Shown here one piece after another: positions 7,863 through 14,719 of a stretch of 17,240 nucleotides of DNA. The notes below the pieces were generated by a model. That model had not been told where the DNA came from. It did not search any database and was given only the letters and a program-made list of their open reading frames with translations. The DNA is from JANNHP01 sp031404455 (GTDB lineage: Bacteria > Planctomycetota > JAJSAM01 > JAJVHW01), in NCBI GenBank assembly GCA_031404455.1, contig JANNHP010000116.1, forward strand, positions 1-17,240, in the 5' to 3' direction. The translations under genes and the position numbers were made by a program. Position 1 is the first letter of the stretch; every line of letters starts with the position of its first letter.

Positions 7863-9680
7863 CTACCGCCCCGACACGCGGACTTTGACCGACTGCCTCT
7901 CCGTTCCGCGGACGAACTCGACGTCCACGACGTCGCCTTCTTTACTCATCTGGATGCGCGCCGACAGGTCCGAGGCCGACGCAATCCTCTGCCCCCCGAA
8001 GCTCGTGACGACGTCCCCGACCCTGAGTCCGGCGACGTTGGCGCCGAGACCGGGAAAGACCTCGAGGAGCTTCGCACCCGCGCCGTCCTCCGCGTCGGCG
8101 AGCCGCACGCCGAGCACTGGGCGGGGCGGCTTCTTCGCGAACAGCGGCCGCGCGAGGGCGTCAGCGATCTCGCGCGTCAGGTCTGCAACCATCTGCGCGA
8201 TGCGGGACTCGGGCTCCGCCGCGACCTTCCACCAGTCGTCGCTTGGACGGTGGTAGTCGAGATGGAGGCCGGTCGTCAGGAAGAGGGACGGCACGTTCTT
8301 GCGATAGAAGCTGAAGTGGTCGCTCTGCTCCCACGCCTCCCATGAGGGGGTGAGCTTCAGCTTGTGGGCGACTGCCAGTCGGGTGACGACCTCGTCGGTG
8401 CCGAGCGCGGTCGGCATTCCGCCCACGACGAGCCCCGAGTCCTTCGCCGCGGCGTCGCGGTAGCGGCCGACCATGTCCATGTTGATGCAGACGGCGACCT
8501 TCGACAGGTCCCAGAGCGGATGATCGGCGAAGTGGGCGCTCCCGACGAGACCCTTCTCCTCACCGCACCAGGCGGCGAAGATCAGAGTTCGCTTCGTCCC
8601 GGGGCCCGCCGCCATCGCTTCGGCCACCTCGAGCAGAGCGGCGGTGCCGGATGCGTTGTCGTCGGCCCCGTTGTGGATCTGCCCGGTCGAGTTCGACACG
8701 CTCCCGAAAAACCCACGGCCGACGTGATCCATGTGGGCGCAGACGAGCACCGCCTCGTCGCGGAGCGACGCGTCCGTTCCGCGCCGCACGAAGACGACGT
8801 TGCGTCCCGACGTCCCGGCGACCTCGGCGTGGACTCGCGCCGTGAGGTCTGGGATCGCGAATCCGTGCGGCTTCCTGTCGGCGTCGATCGCCGCCTGCGC
8901 CTCCGAGAGGGTGCTCCCGGCCGCGGCGAGCAGCAGGTCCGCCGTCGCGCGGCGGATCGCGAAGACGGGGATGGACGACGATTCGCCGCCGGCGTCCACG
9001 GGAAGCGGCTCGTCGTTGTGGTTCACGTCGTTGACGAGCAGGATCGCGACCGCTCCCGCGTCCGCCGCGCGCTTCGCCTTCGCGGAGAACGCAAGTTCCC
9101 GAATGCGTCCCATCGGGTTGTGCCACGGGCTCGCCGCGTCCCTTTCGCCCGGACCGTGGCGGAGCACGAGCACGACTTTGCCTCTCACGTCAAGTCCGGC
9201 GTAGTCGTCGTAGCCCTGGTCGGGGGCGGTGATACCGAAGCCGGCGAACGCCACTGCCCCCGTCGCTTCGCCCGCCTTGCTGAAGGAGAAGGGCGAAGCG
9301 CCGAGTTCGACTCCGATGCGCTGCGCCGCGCCCGTGCGCGGGACGATCTCGATCCACGATTTCTCGGGGACGGGGCGTCCCGCCATCGGGACGTCGGTGA
9401 AGCGCAAATCAGGCGCCGCCGAGAGGGGCTCGAGCCCGAAACGACGGAACTCCGCGGCGACCCAGTCCTCGGTGCGGCGGCCACCTTCGGTCCCGCTCTC
9501 GCGGCCGTCGAGATCGTCCGAGGCCAGGAAAGCGATGCGCGTCAGCACCTGGTCGGGCGTGATGTCTTTCGTGAGGGCGGACTTCGGCGGTTCGTGCGCC
9601 GGGTCCTCGGCGAGTGCCGGGAGGCAGGCGACCCCGAGCAGGATGGCCATCGACGGGGTCAGCGATCGCGTGCGTGTCAT
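7863..9680 (-). CDS. Secreted M28 family zinc aminopeptidase with PA and PDZ domains
   Basis: A 605-residue exopeptidase predicted to be exported. Residues 1-24 form a signal peptide (MTRTRS, hydrophobic core, cleavage near PALA-ED). A PA-type insert spans about residues 130-260. The M28 catalytic core follows with the co-catalytic zinc set in order: H316 in AHMDH, D341 in GADDNASG, E374/E375 in CGEEKG, D402 in INMDMVG, and H477 in DYHRPSDDW. Residues about 520-605 form a C-terminal PDZ domain (LGV, then GLRVGDVVTSFGG), a common addition in exported M28 enzymes. The frame could start 20 codons upstream (9740), but the signal peptide fits the ATG at 9680. No strong ribosome binding site is visible. 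It probably takes free N-terminal residues from peptides; the true substrate is unknown. Confidence 0.92.
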   Translation of the reverse strand: MTRTRSLTPSMAILLGVACLPALAEDPAHEPPKSALTKDITPDQVLTRIAFLASDDLDGRESGTEGGRRTEDWVAAEFRRFGLEPLSAAPDLRFTDVPMAGRPVPEKSWIEIVPRTGAAQRIGVELGASPFSFSKAGEATGAVAFAGFGITAPDQGYDDYAGLDVRGKVVLVLRHGPGERDAASPWHNPMGRIRELAFSAKAKRAADAGAVAILLVNDVNHNDEPLPVDAGGESSSIPVFAIRRATADLLLAAAGSTLSEAQAAIDADRKPHGFAIPDLTARVHAEVAGTSGRNVVFVRRGTDASLRDEAVLVCAHMDHVGRGFFGSVSNSTGQIHNGADDNASGTAALLEVAEAMAAGPGTKRTLIFAAWCGEEKGLVGSAHFADHPLWDLSKVAVCINMDMVGRYRDAAAKDSGLVVGGMPTALGTDEVVTRLAVAHKLKLTPSWEAWEQSDHFSFYRKNVPSLFLTTGLHLDYHRPSDDWWKVAAEPESRIAQMVADLTREIADALARPLFAKKPPRPVLGVRLADAEDGAGAKLLEVFPGLGANVAGLRVGDVVTSFGGQRIASASDLSARIQMSKEGDVVDVEFVRGTERQSVKVRVSGR

Positions 9681-9741
9681 TCCGGCAGTATCGGGGCAGT
9701 CGTGTCGCGGCGCGCGCCCGATTTCCGACGCGCCGGTCACC

Positions 9742-9769
9742 CTCGGGGTCAGACCCCCAGGCTAGCCTG
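9742..9769 (+). repeat. REP-like palindrome copy 5 (type B, hybrid end)
   Basis: CTCGGGGTC-A-GACCCCCAG at 9742-9760, but the tail reads GCTAGCCTG instead of CCTGG. This creates a second, perfect 12-base palindrome CAGGCTAGCCTG at 9758-9769. It looks like a join between two oppositely oriented tails. Confidence 0.8.
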
Positions 9770-9792
9770 ATGAGCGGGAGACGGATCGCACC

Positions 9793-9815
9793 CTCGGGGT
9801 CAGACCCCGAGCCTG
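9793..9815 (+). repeat. REP-like palindrome copy 6 (type A)
   Basis: CTCGGGGTC-A-GACCCCGAG at 9793-9811, a perfect 9-bp palindrome, followed by CCTG. It lies 51 bases after copy 5 in the same orientation. Confidence 0.9.
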
Positions 9816-9874
9816 ATGACCCGGAGACGGCTCGCGAGGCCTGCCGAGGTCGAGGCAGGTGCGCCGGGGGCCTC

Positions 9875-9901
9875 CCCCGACTCGTCAGTGGCGAGTCGGG
9901 G
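9875..9901 (-). terminator. Perfect 10-bp hairpin downstream of recJ
   Basis: CCCCGACTCG (9875-9884) pairs with CGAGTCGGGG (9892-9901) around a 7-base loop. It lies about 140 bases past the recJ stop on the minus strand and could end the recJ transcript. Neither strand has a following T-tract, and the sequence is not a REP copy, so the role is uncertain. Confidence 0.35.
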
Positions 9902-10043
9902 TCTCTCGTCGCGAGACGCCACACGGGACCGGCCCCGCTCGTCCTACCCGCTTCGCGGTCGTTCTTGCCCGCTCGCTCGCTCGATGCGAGGGATGCCATG
10001 GCGACTCGATCGAGAGGCTGCGCGCGCGGCTCAGAGCACGGGA

Positions 10044-11807
10044 CTACTCGGCCGGTCGGACGTCGACGACGAGACCCTCGACTTCGGAGTTGCCGCGGAA
10101 GTCGTTTCGCTGCGGCGAGAACGCGACGTCGATCCTCGATGCCGACGAGAGCATCGGCGCGAGACGGGCCGCATCGCGGAACGCGACGCATCGAAGCGAT
10201 CGCCCGTTCCCGCCTGCGAAGAACGAGACGTGCTCGTTCGAGGCACCCATGCGACGCGGCGGCCCCACGACCTGGACGCCGCGGAGTGCGAACACCGGCG
10301 CGCGGTTGCCCTCCCCGAAGGGCTCGAGTCGGCGGATCGACGCCGCTACGGCGGGCGTGATCTCGTCAGGCGTCGTGACTGCGTCCACTGCGATCTCCGG
10401 CACGCGCGACTCGGGATCGAGCGTCCGCTCCACGTAGCGGGCGAAGTCATCGCGGAACCCGTCGAATCGCGCCGGGTCGATGGTGAGACCCGCGGCTCCG
10501 GCGTGTCCGCCGTGCGCGACGAGATGCTCGCCGCAGGCTGCGAGCGCCGTGTGCAGCGCGAATCCCTTCACCGACCTCGCCGATCCGCGTCCGACGCCTG
10601 CCTGGACCCCCACAAGGACGACCGGCACATGGAACTCGTCCACGAGTCGGGCCGCGACGATCCCGATCACGCCGGGATGCCAGCGGTCGCTCATGAGCGC
10701 GATTCCCGGCGGGGACGCACCGAGCTCTTCGAACACGCGAACGCGCGCCTCCTCAGTCACTCCGCGCTCGACCTTGCGGCGTCGCTCGTTCTCCGTATCG
10801 AGCTCCAGCGCGATCTCGCGCGCGCGGACCGGATCGTCCGTGAGGAGCAGATCGAGCGCGAGCGACGCGCTGCCCATCCGCCCCGCGGCGTTCAGCCTCG
10901 GTCCCAGCTTGAAACCGATGTCCGACGCGGAGAGCGGGGAGCGCGCCTTGGAGACGTCGAGGAGCGCTGCGAGTCCGGGTCGGGGGCTTCGCGCCAGGAC
11001 ATCGAGCCCCTGCCGGACGATCACTCGGTTCTCGCCGATCAGCGGGACGACGTCGGCGACGGTGCCGAGCACGCAGTAGGAGAGCGCTTCGAGCAGGAAC
11101 TCCCGCATCTCGTCCGTCACGCGCGCACCGGGCGACAGGTCCTGCGCGACAGCCCAAGCCAGCTTCATGGCCACGCCCGTGCCGCAGAGGTAGGGGAAGG
11201 CGTAACGCGAGTCGGAGCGCTTGGGATTGATGATCGCGACCGCGGGCGGCAACGTGGGCGACATCTCGTGGTGGTCGGCGACGACGACGTCGATCCCGCG
11301 CGAACGCGCCTTCGTGATGGCATCGACCGCCGCCGAACCGTGATCGACGCTGATGAATAGGCTGACGCCGGTTCCGGCGAGGCGTTCCATCGTCGGCCAA
11401 TGGAAGCCGTACCCCGAACCCGTGCGTTCAGGGATGAAGGGAACCACGCGTGCGCCGAGTAGGCGGAGGAACCGGACCATGACCGCCGTGCCGCAGATGC
11501 CGTCGACGTCGTAATCGCCCCAGACGCAGATCGTCTCGTTGTCGCGGATGGCGCGCCGGATGCGGGCGACGGCCGGGACGATGTCGGGAAGGTCATCGGG
11601 CCGGAGCAGCGACCCGAGTCCGGCGCGCAGGAACTCCCGCGCCGACTCCGCCGTGTCGACGCCGCGGTTGAGGAGGCACTGCGCCGTCAACTCGTCGACG
11701 GACAGCGCGCGGGCGGGCGAGCTCGGTGCGGCGGGAGTCCGGAGGCTGGAAGGACCATCGACGACGAACTCGTGGCGTGGACGGGAGAACGATTGGAGCC
11801 TCCTCAA
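10044..11807 (-). CDS. recJ: Single-stranded-DNA-specific exonuclease RecJ
   Basis: RecJ degrades single-stranded DNA 5' to 3' in recombination, base excision and mismatch repair. The 587-residue product is close to the usual length. DHH phosphoesterase motifs appear in order: D98-Y-D-V-D-G, V-D155-H-G, A-D178-H-H, and GTVADVVPL at 248-256. The DHHA1 part shows GRGSARS near 406 and GGHAGAAG at 433-440, and an OB-type domain fills the C-terminus (about 470-587). The only available start after the in-frame TGA at 11814-11816 is a TTG at 11807. No ribosome binding site precedes it, although AGGAGG forms codons 2-3. The next in-frame TTG (about codon 40) would cut into conserved sequence. The gene is divergent from the RAYT gene, and REP copy 7 lies in their shared upstream region. 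Confidence 0.94.
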   Translation of the reverse strand: MRRLQSFSRPRHEFVVDGPSSLRTPAAPSSPARALSVDELTAQCLLNRGVDTAESAREFLRAGLGSLLRPDDLPDIVPAVARIRRAIRDNETICVWGDYDVDGICGTAVMVRFLRLLGARVVPFIPERTGSGYGFHWPTMERLAGTGVSLFISVDHGSAAVDAITKARSRGIDVVVADHHEMSPTLPPAVAIINPKRSDSRYAFPYLCGTGVAMKLAWAVAQDLSPGARVTDEMREFLLEALSYCVLGTVADVVPLIGENRVIVRQGLDVLARSPRPGLAALLDVSKARSPLSASDIGFKLGPRLNAAGRMGSASLALDLLLTDDPVRAREIALELDTENERRRKVERGVTEEARVRVFEELGASPPGIALMSDRWHPGVIGIVAARLVDEFHVPVVLVGVQAGVGRGSARSVKGFALHTALAACGEHLVAHGGHAGAAGLTIDPARFDGFRDDFARYVERTLDPESRVPEIAVDAVTTPDEITPAVAASIRRLEPFGEGNRAPVFALRGVQVVGPPRRMGASNEHVSFFAGGNGRSLRCVAFRDAARLAPMLSSASRIDVAFSPQRNDFRGNSEVEGLVVDVRPAE

Positions 11808-11897
11808 TCTGCGTCAGACGCGATGGCGATCGGGTCGAAGCCTAGCCGCGCGCAGGGACAGCGCCGATCCGCCGGGCTGCCGTCGGCCGGGGGAGAA

Positions 11898-11921
11898 CCA
11901 GGCTCGGGGTCTGACCCCGAG
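11898..11921 (-). repeat. REP-like palindrome copy 7 (type A, inverted)
   Basis: CCAGG followed by CTCGGGGTC-T-GACCCCGAG (palindrome 11903-11921). This is the exact reverse complement of copy 3. It is the only inverted copy in the window and lies about 90 bases before the RAYT start, within the shared upstream region of recJ. Confidence 0.92.
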
Positions 11922-11996
11922 GGTGGGACGTTGACGCCTTTCGGGGGGGCTGGAGAGACCTTGTTGGTGGATGGATGCGACGGGAGGGCGCCCCGG

Positions 11997-12003
11997 AAAG
12001 GAG
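11997..12003 (+). promoter_or_regulatory. Ribosome binding site of the RAYT gene
   Basis: AAAGGAG ends 7 bases before the ATG at 12011. It settles the start: in-frame upstream ATG at 11975 lacks such a site, and family homology begins right after 12011. Confidence 0.75.
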
Positions 12004-12010
12004 CCGGCAC

Positions 12011-12766
12011 ATGCCTCGACCCCCGCGAGTTGCCTTCGAGAACGCGATCTATCACGTCACCACGCGCGGCGTGCGACGCCAGGACGTCTTCCGCGACGAC
12101 CGCGACCGCCGCAGGTTCCTTCGGCTTCTCGCGCTGGTGGTGCGCCGGTTCGAGTGGGATCTCTTCAGCTTCGTGATGATGGATAACCACATCCACCTCT
12201 TCGTCCGAACGCCGAAGGCGAACATCTCGAAGGGGATGCAGTACCTCCTTTCGAGCTACGCGGCCTGGTGGACCGTGCGGCACGCAGAGCCGGGGCACGT
12301 CTTCCAGTCCCGCTTCCACTCGAAGCTCGTCGAGGGCGCCGGCTACTTCTGGACGGTGACCCGATACGTGCACCTGAACCCGGTTCGCGCCGGGATGACC
12401 GTCTGTCCCGAAGATTGGCAATGGTCCAGCTTCCCGGGCTTCGTCGATCCGGCCCGCCGCCGGTCCTGGGTGGCGTATGACGCCGTGTGGGACGCGTGGC
12501 AGGGGGAGTTCGGAGGAGACGACGCCCGCAGCGCGTACGCCCGGTTCGTCGAGGACGGCGTCCGCCGCGCGCCGCAGTCTCCTTTCGCCGGCTCGAATGG
12601 TCGACGCGTGCTGGGCGGCAGGGAGTTCACCGACTGGATCGACGCCCTGGAGGGCCGTGCTGCGTCGGCGCAGTCGTCCGAGTCCGACGACCGGGCGCTC
12701 AACGATCCGGAAGCTGCCTGGGGTCAGACCCCCAGCCTGGCGGGGGGCGGAGGTATGCTTGCGGCG
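12011..12766 (+). CDS. REP-associated tyrosine transposase (RAYT, Y1 HUH family), with no stop codon before selB
   Basis: An IS200/IS605-related Y1 transposase of the RAYT class, expected to nick and join single-stranded REP DNA. The start is typical (PRVAFENAIYHVTTRG). The HUH metal site is H60-I-H62 in MMDNHIHLFVRTP, and the catalytic tyrosine is Y83 in the helix after NISKGMQ. The family signature continues with GHVFQSRF and RYVHLNPVRAG (119-128), and a tail element GRRVLGGREF near 198-206. All key residues are intact, so it may be active. The Y1 core ends near residue 130 and recognisable tail near 212, followed by about 40 low-complexity residues. The frame then crosses REP copy 8 (read as GQTPSL) and enters selB with no stop. 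The end given here is the last codon before the selB ATG and is a boundary of convenience, not a stop. Confidence 0.85.
12718..12740 (+). repeat. REP-like palindrome copy 8 (type B-like, at the RAYT-selB junction)
   Basis: CTGGGGTC-A-GACCCCCAG (12718-12735) followed by CCTGG. The left arm begins CTG and so pairs with the CAG of the right arm, unlike other type B copies, but lacks one G, leaving a bulge. It is the only copy inside an open coding frame, and ends 26 bases before the selB ATG. Confidence 0.88.
12718..12766 (+). promoter_or_regulatory. selB translation start region with REP hairpin
   Basis: The REP hairpin (12718-12735) is followed by a G-rich stretch containing GGAGG at 12749-12753. 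Two in-frame ATGs follow. The one at 12755 is only 1 base from GGAGG, too close. The one at 12767 is 13 bases away, somewhat far. The second gives a normal SelB N-terminus and is preferred. The hairpin could influence ribosome loading on selB. Confidence 0.4.
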
Positions 12767-14704
12767 ATGAAGACTGAGGCGGCTTCGCTGCGGACGATTC
12801 TCCCGGTCACGGTCGGCACGGCCGGCCACATCGACCACGGCAAGACCTCGCTCGTCCGTGCCCTCGCCGGGGGCCGGGCCGACGACGTCGACCGCCTGTC
12901 CGAGGAGCGCGAGCGGGGCCTCACGATCGACGTGGGATACGCGGAGCTCACACTCGACGACGGGCTCGAGGTCGGCGTCGTCGACGTGCCCGGGCACGAG
13001 AAGTTCGTCCGCAACATGGTCGCGGGCGCGACCGGGATCGACGTCGTGCTCCTCGTCGTCGCGGCGGACGACGGCGTGATGCCGCAGACCCGCGAGCACC
13101 TCCAGATCATGTCGCTCCTCGGCCTCGCGAGCGGGTGCGTCGCGCTGACGAAGTCCGACGTCGTCGACCCGGAGATGCTCGATCTCGTCCGAGCCGACGT
13201 GCAGGACCTCGTCTGCGGGACGTTCCTCGAATCCGCGCAGATCCTGCCCGTCTCGTCGGTCTCCGGCAGCGGTCTCGCCGAACTCCGCGCCGAGCTGTCG
13301 CGCCTCGTACGGTCCGCGCCCCCGCGCGACGCCGAGGGGCTCTTCCGCATGCCCGTGCTGCGCGTCTTCACGGCGCCCGGGTTCGGCACCGTGGTGACGG
13401 GGATCCCGGTCTCGGGGCGGATCGCCGTGGGCGACCGCATCGAGGTGCAGCCGGGGCGGCGCGCGGGGCGCGTTCGCGGTCTGCAGGTCTATCACCGGCC
13501 GGCGGAGCTGGCGTCGGCGGGGCACCGCACGGCGATCAACCTCGCCGACGTCGATCATCGCCGCGTCCGGCGCGGCGACGTCGTGTGCGCTCCCGACGCG
13601 TTCGACCCCACGTCGCTCCTCGACGTGAAGCTCCAGTTGCTGTCCGGACTTCGACGTCCGCTCAGGCACTCGCAGGAGGTGAGGGTCCACGTCGGCACGC
13701 TGGAGGCCGCCGGACAGGTGCTGATCGTCGGCGCGAAGCAGATCGCACCGGGAACCACGGGCTGGGCCCAGTTCAAACTCGACCGCCCGGTCGTCGCGGC
13801 GCCCGGCGACCGCTTCATCATCCGCGTTCCCGCACAGCTCGAGACGCTCGGCGGCGGAGTGGTGCTCGGCTCGGGCGAGCATCGTCGCGGGAAGGGTCCG
13901 TCGCGCGCCGCGGAGTTCGAGGAACGGGAACGCGGACTCGCGGACCCGCGCGTCGCGGTCGAGAACCACGCGCGCCGGGCGTGGCTTCGCGGCACCGACC
14001 GCGCCCGGATCGGGCGGGACGTGAAGAGCCGCGCCGAGGAGACCGACGCGCACCTCGCAGCGCTCGTCGCCGCCGGGAAGGTCGTGTCTCTCGGCCGCGA
14101 TCTGCTCGCGCACGCCGACGCGGTCGCCGCGGCGCAGACGTCGGTCCTCGAATCGATCCGGCGGGCGCACGAGCGCTCGCCGCTCGCGGCGGGCGCGTCG
14201 AAAGCGCCGATCGCGGACGAGGTCGGCGCGGACCCTGGGTTCGTCGACGGCGTGCTCGAACGGCTGCGTGCGAGCGGGAAGATCGAGATGCAGGGCGGCG
14301 GACGCGTGCGGCTCGCCGGCTACATGCCCCGTCTGACCGAGGCGCAGACGGCGCGCCGCGCAGCCATCCTCGCGATCCTCGCGCGCGATCCGTGGCAGTC
14401 GCCGCGTTCGAGCGAACTCGCGCACGAGATCGGAGCGCTCGAGCGCGAGCTCGAGGACCTGCTGACGCTTCTCGACGACGAGGGCCGGATCGTGCGGTTG
14501 CGCGACGGCGTCATCCTCACCACCGAGGTCGTGGCGGACGCGAAGACGAAGATCGGGGCGCACATCGTGGCGAAGGGTTCGCTGACGCCGTCGGACCTGA
14601 AGGAGCTGGTCGGCGCGAGTCGCAAGTTCGGCATCCCGCTCCTCGAGCACCTCGACGCCGTCGGGTTCACGCGCCGCCAGGGTGACGTGCGGCTCCTGCG
14701 CTGA
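12767..14704 (+). CDS. selB: Selenocysteine-specific elongation factor SelB
   Basis: SelB is the GTPase that brings selenocysteyl-tRNA to ribosomes at UGA codons marked by a SECIS hairpin. The 645-residue product has the normal length and layout. The G domain has GTAGHIDHGKTSL (17-29), the SelB-type switch I DRLSEERERGLTIDVGYAEL (42-61), DVPGHE (73-78) and TKSD (128-131). EF-Tu-like beta domains follow to about 370. Winged-helix domains that read the SECIS fill the C-terminus, ending in the diagnostic SRKFGIPLLEHLD and GDVRLLR. The frame is open upstream through REP copy 8 into the RAYT gene, so an 897-residue fusion from 12011 is possible. No selA, selD or tRNA-Sec gene is visible here. It converges on the YihY-family gene with 15 bases between stops. 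Confidence 0.95.
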   Translation: MKTEAASLRTILPVTVGTAGHIDHGKTSLVRALAGGRADDVDRLSEERERGLTIDVGYAELTLDDGLEVGVVDVPGHEKFVRNMVAGATGIDVVLLVVAADDGVMPQTREHLQIMSLLGLASGCVALTKSDVVDPEMLDLVRADVQDLVCGTFLESAQILPVSSVSGSGLAELRAELSRLVRSAPPRDAEGLFRMPVLRVFTAPGFGTVVTGIPVSGRIAVGDRIEVQPGRRAGRVRGLQVYHRPAELASAGHRTAINLADVDHRRVRRGDVVCAPDAFDPTSLLDVKLQLLSGLRRPLRHSQEVRVHVGTLEAAGQVLIVGAKQIAPGTTGWAQFKLDRPVVAAPGDRFIIRVPAQLETLGGGVVLGSGEHRRGKGPSRAAEFEERERGLADPRVAVENHARRAWLRGTDRARIGRDVKSRAEETDAHLAALVAAGKVVSLGRDLLAHADAVAAAQTSVLESIRRAHERSPLAAGASKAPIADEVGADPGFVDGVLERLRASGKIEMQGGGRVRLAGYMPRLTEAQTARRAAILAILARDPWQSPRSSELAHEIGALERELEDLLTLLDDEGRIVRLRDGVILTTEVVADAKTKIGAHIVAKGSLTPSDLKELVGASRKFGIPLLEHLDAVGFTRRQGDVRLLR

Positions 14705-14719
14705 TCGCGCGGCGCGGCG

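Larger units (their letters stand above)
9681..10043. other. Gene-free gap between the M28 peptidase and recJ
   Basis: These 363 bases hold no convincing coding frame; the open frames crossing them are Arg-rich by-products of high GC. They contain two REP copies (9742-9769 and 9793-9815), a perfect 10-bp hairpin at 9875-9901, and weaker dyads: CCTGCC/GGCAGG at 9840-9859 and CTCGATCGAG at 10005-10014. The part nearest 9681 should carry the promoter of the M28 gene. The remainder is recJ's 3' region or decayed sequence whose origin I cannot identify. Confidence 0.6.
11898..12740 (+). mobile_element. RAYT gene flanked by inverted REP copies (candidate mobile unit)
   Basis: The transposase gene starting at 12011 is bracketed by REP copy 7 in reverse orientation (11898-11921) and copy 8 in forward orientation (12718-12740). 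This inverted-flank layout is characteristic of RAYT genes and their cognate REPs. No direct target-site duplication is apparent, as expected for HUH single-strand transposition. The boundaries are inferred from the outer edges of the two REPs. Confidence 0.6.

Noticed and set aside
7706..7888. Small plus-strand frame reading repeated GVRPPAWAP / GSDPQPG peptides through the REP cluster
   Set aside because: It is only translation of the REP copies and their spacers, with no ribosome binding site and with overlap into the M28 gene on the other strand.
8364..9770. Plus-strand frame of 468 codons opposite the M28 peptidase
   Set aside because: Biased composition and no domain; the M28 zinc ligands are all present on the other strand.
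11931..11936. TTGACG as a -35 box for the RAYT-selB transcript
   Set aside because: No acceptable -10 hexamer lies 16-18 bases downstream, so it is not claimed as a promoter.
11804..14650. Minus-strand frame of 948 codons opposite RAYT and SelB
   Set aside because: Composition is typical of antisense shadow frames, and both plus-strand genes are clear-cut family members.
14705..14719. Possible tRNA-Sec or terminator after selB
   Set aside because: Only 15 bases separate the two convergent stop codons, with no cloverleaf and no convincing stem.
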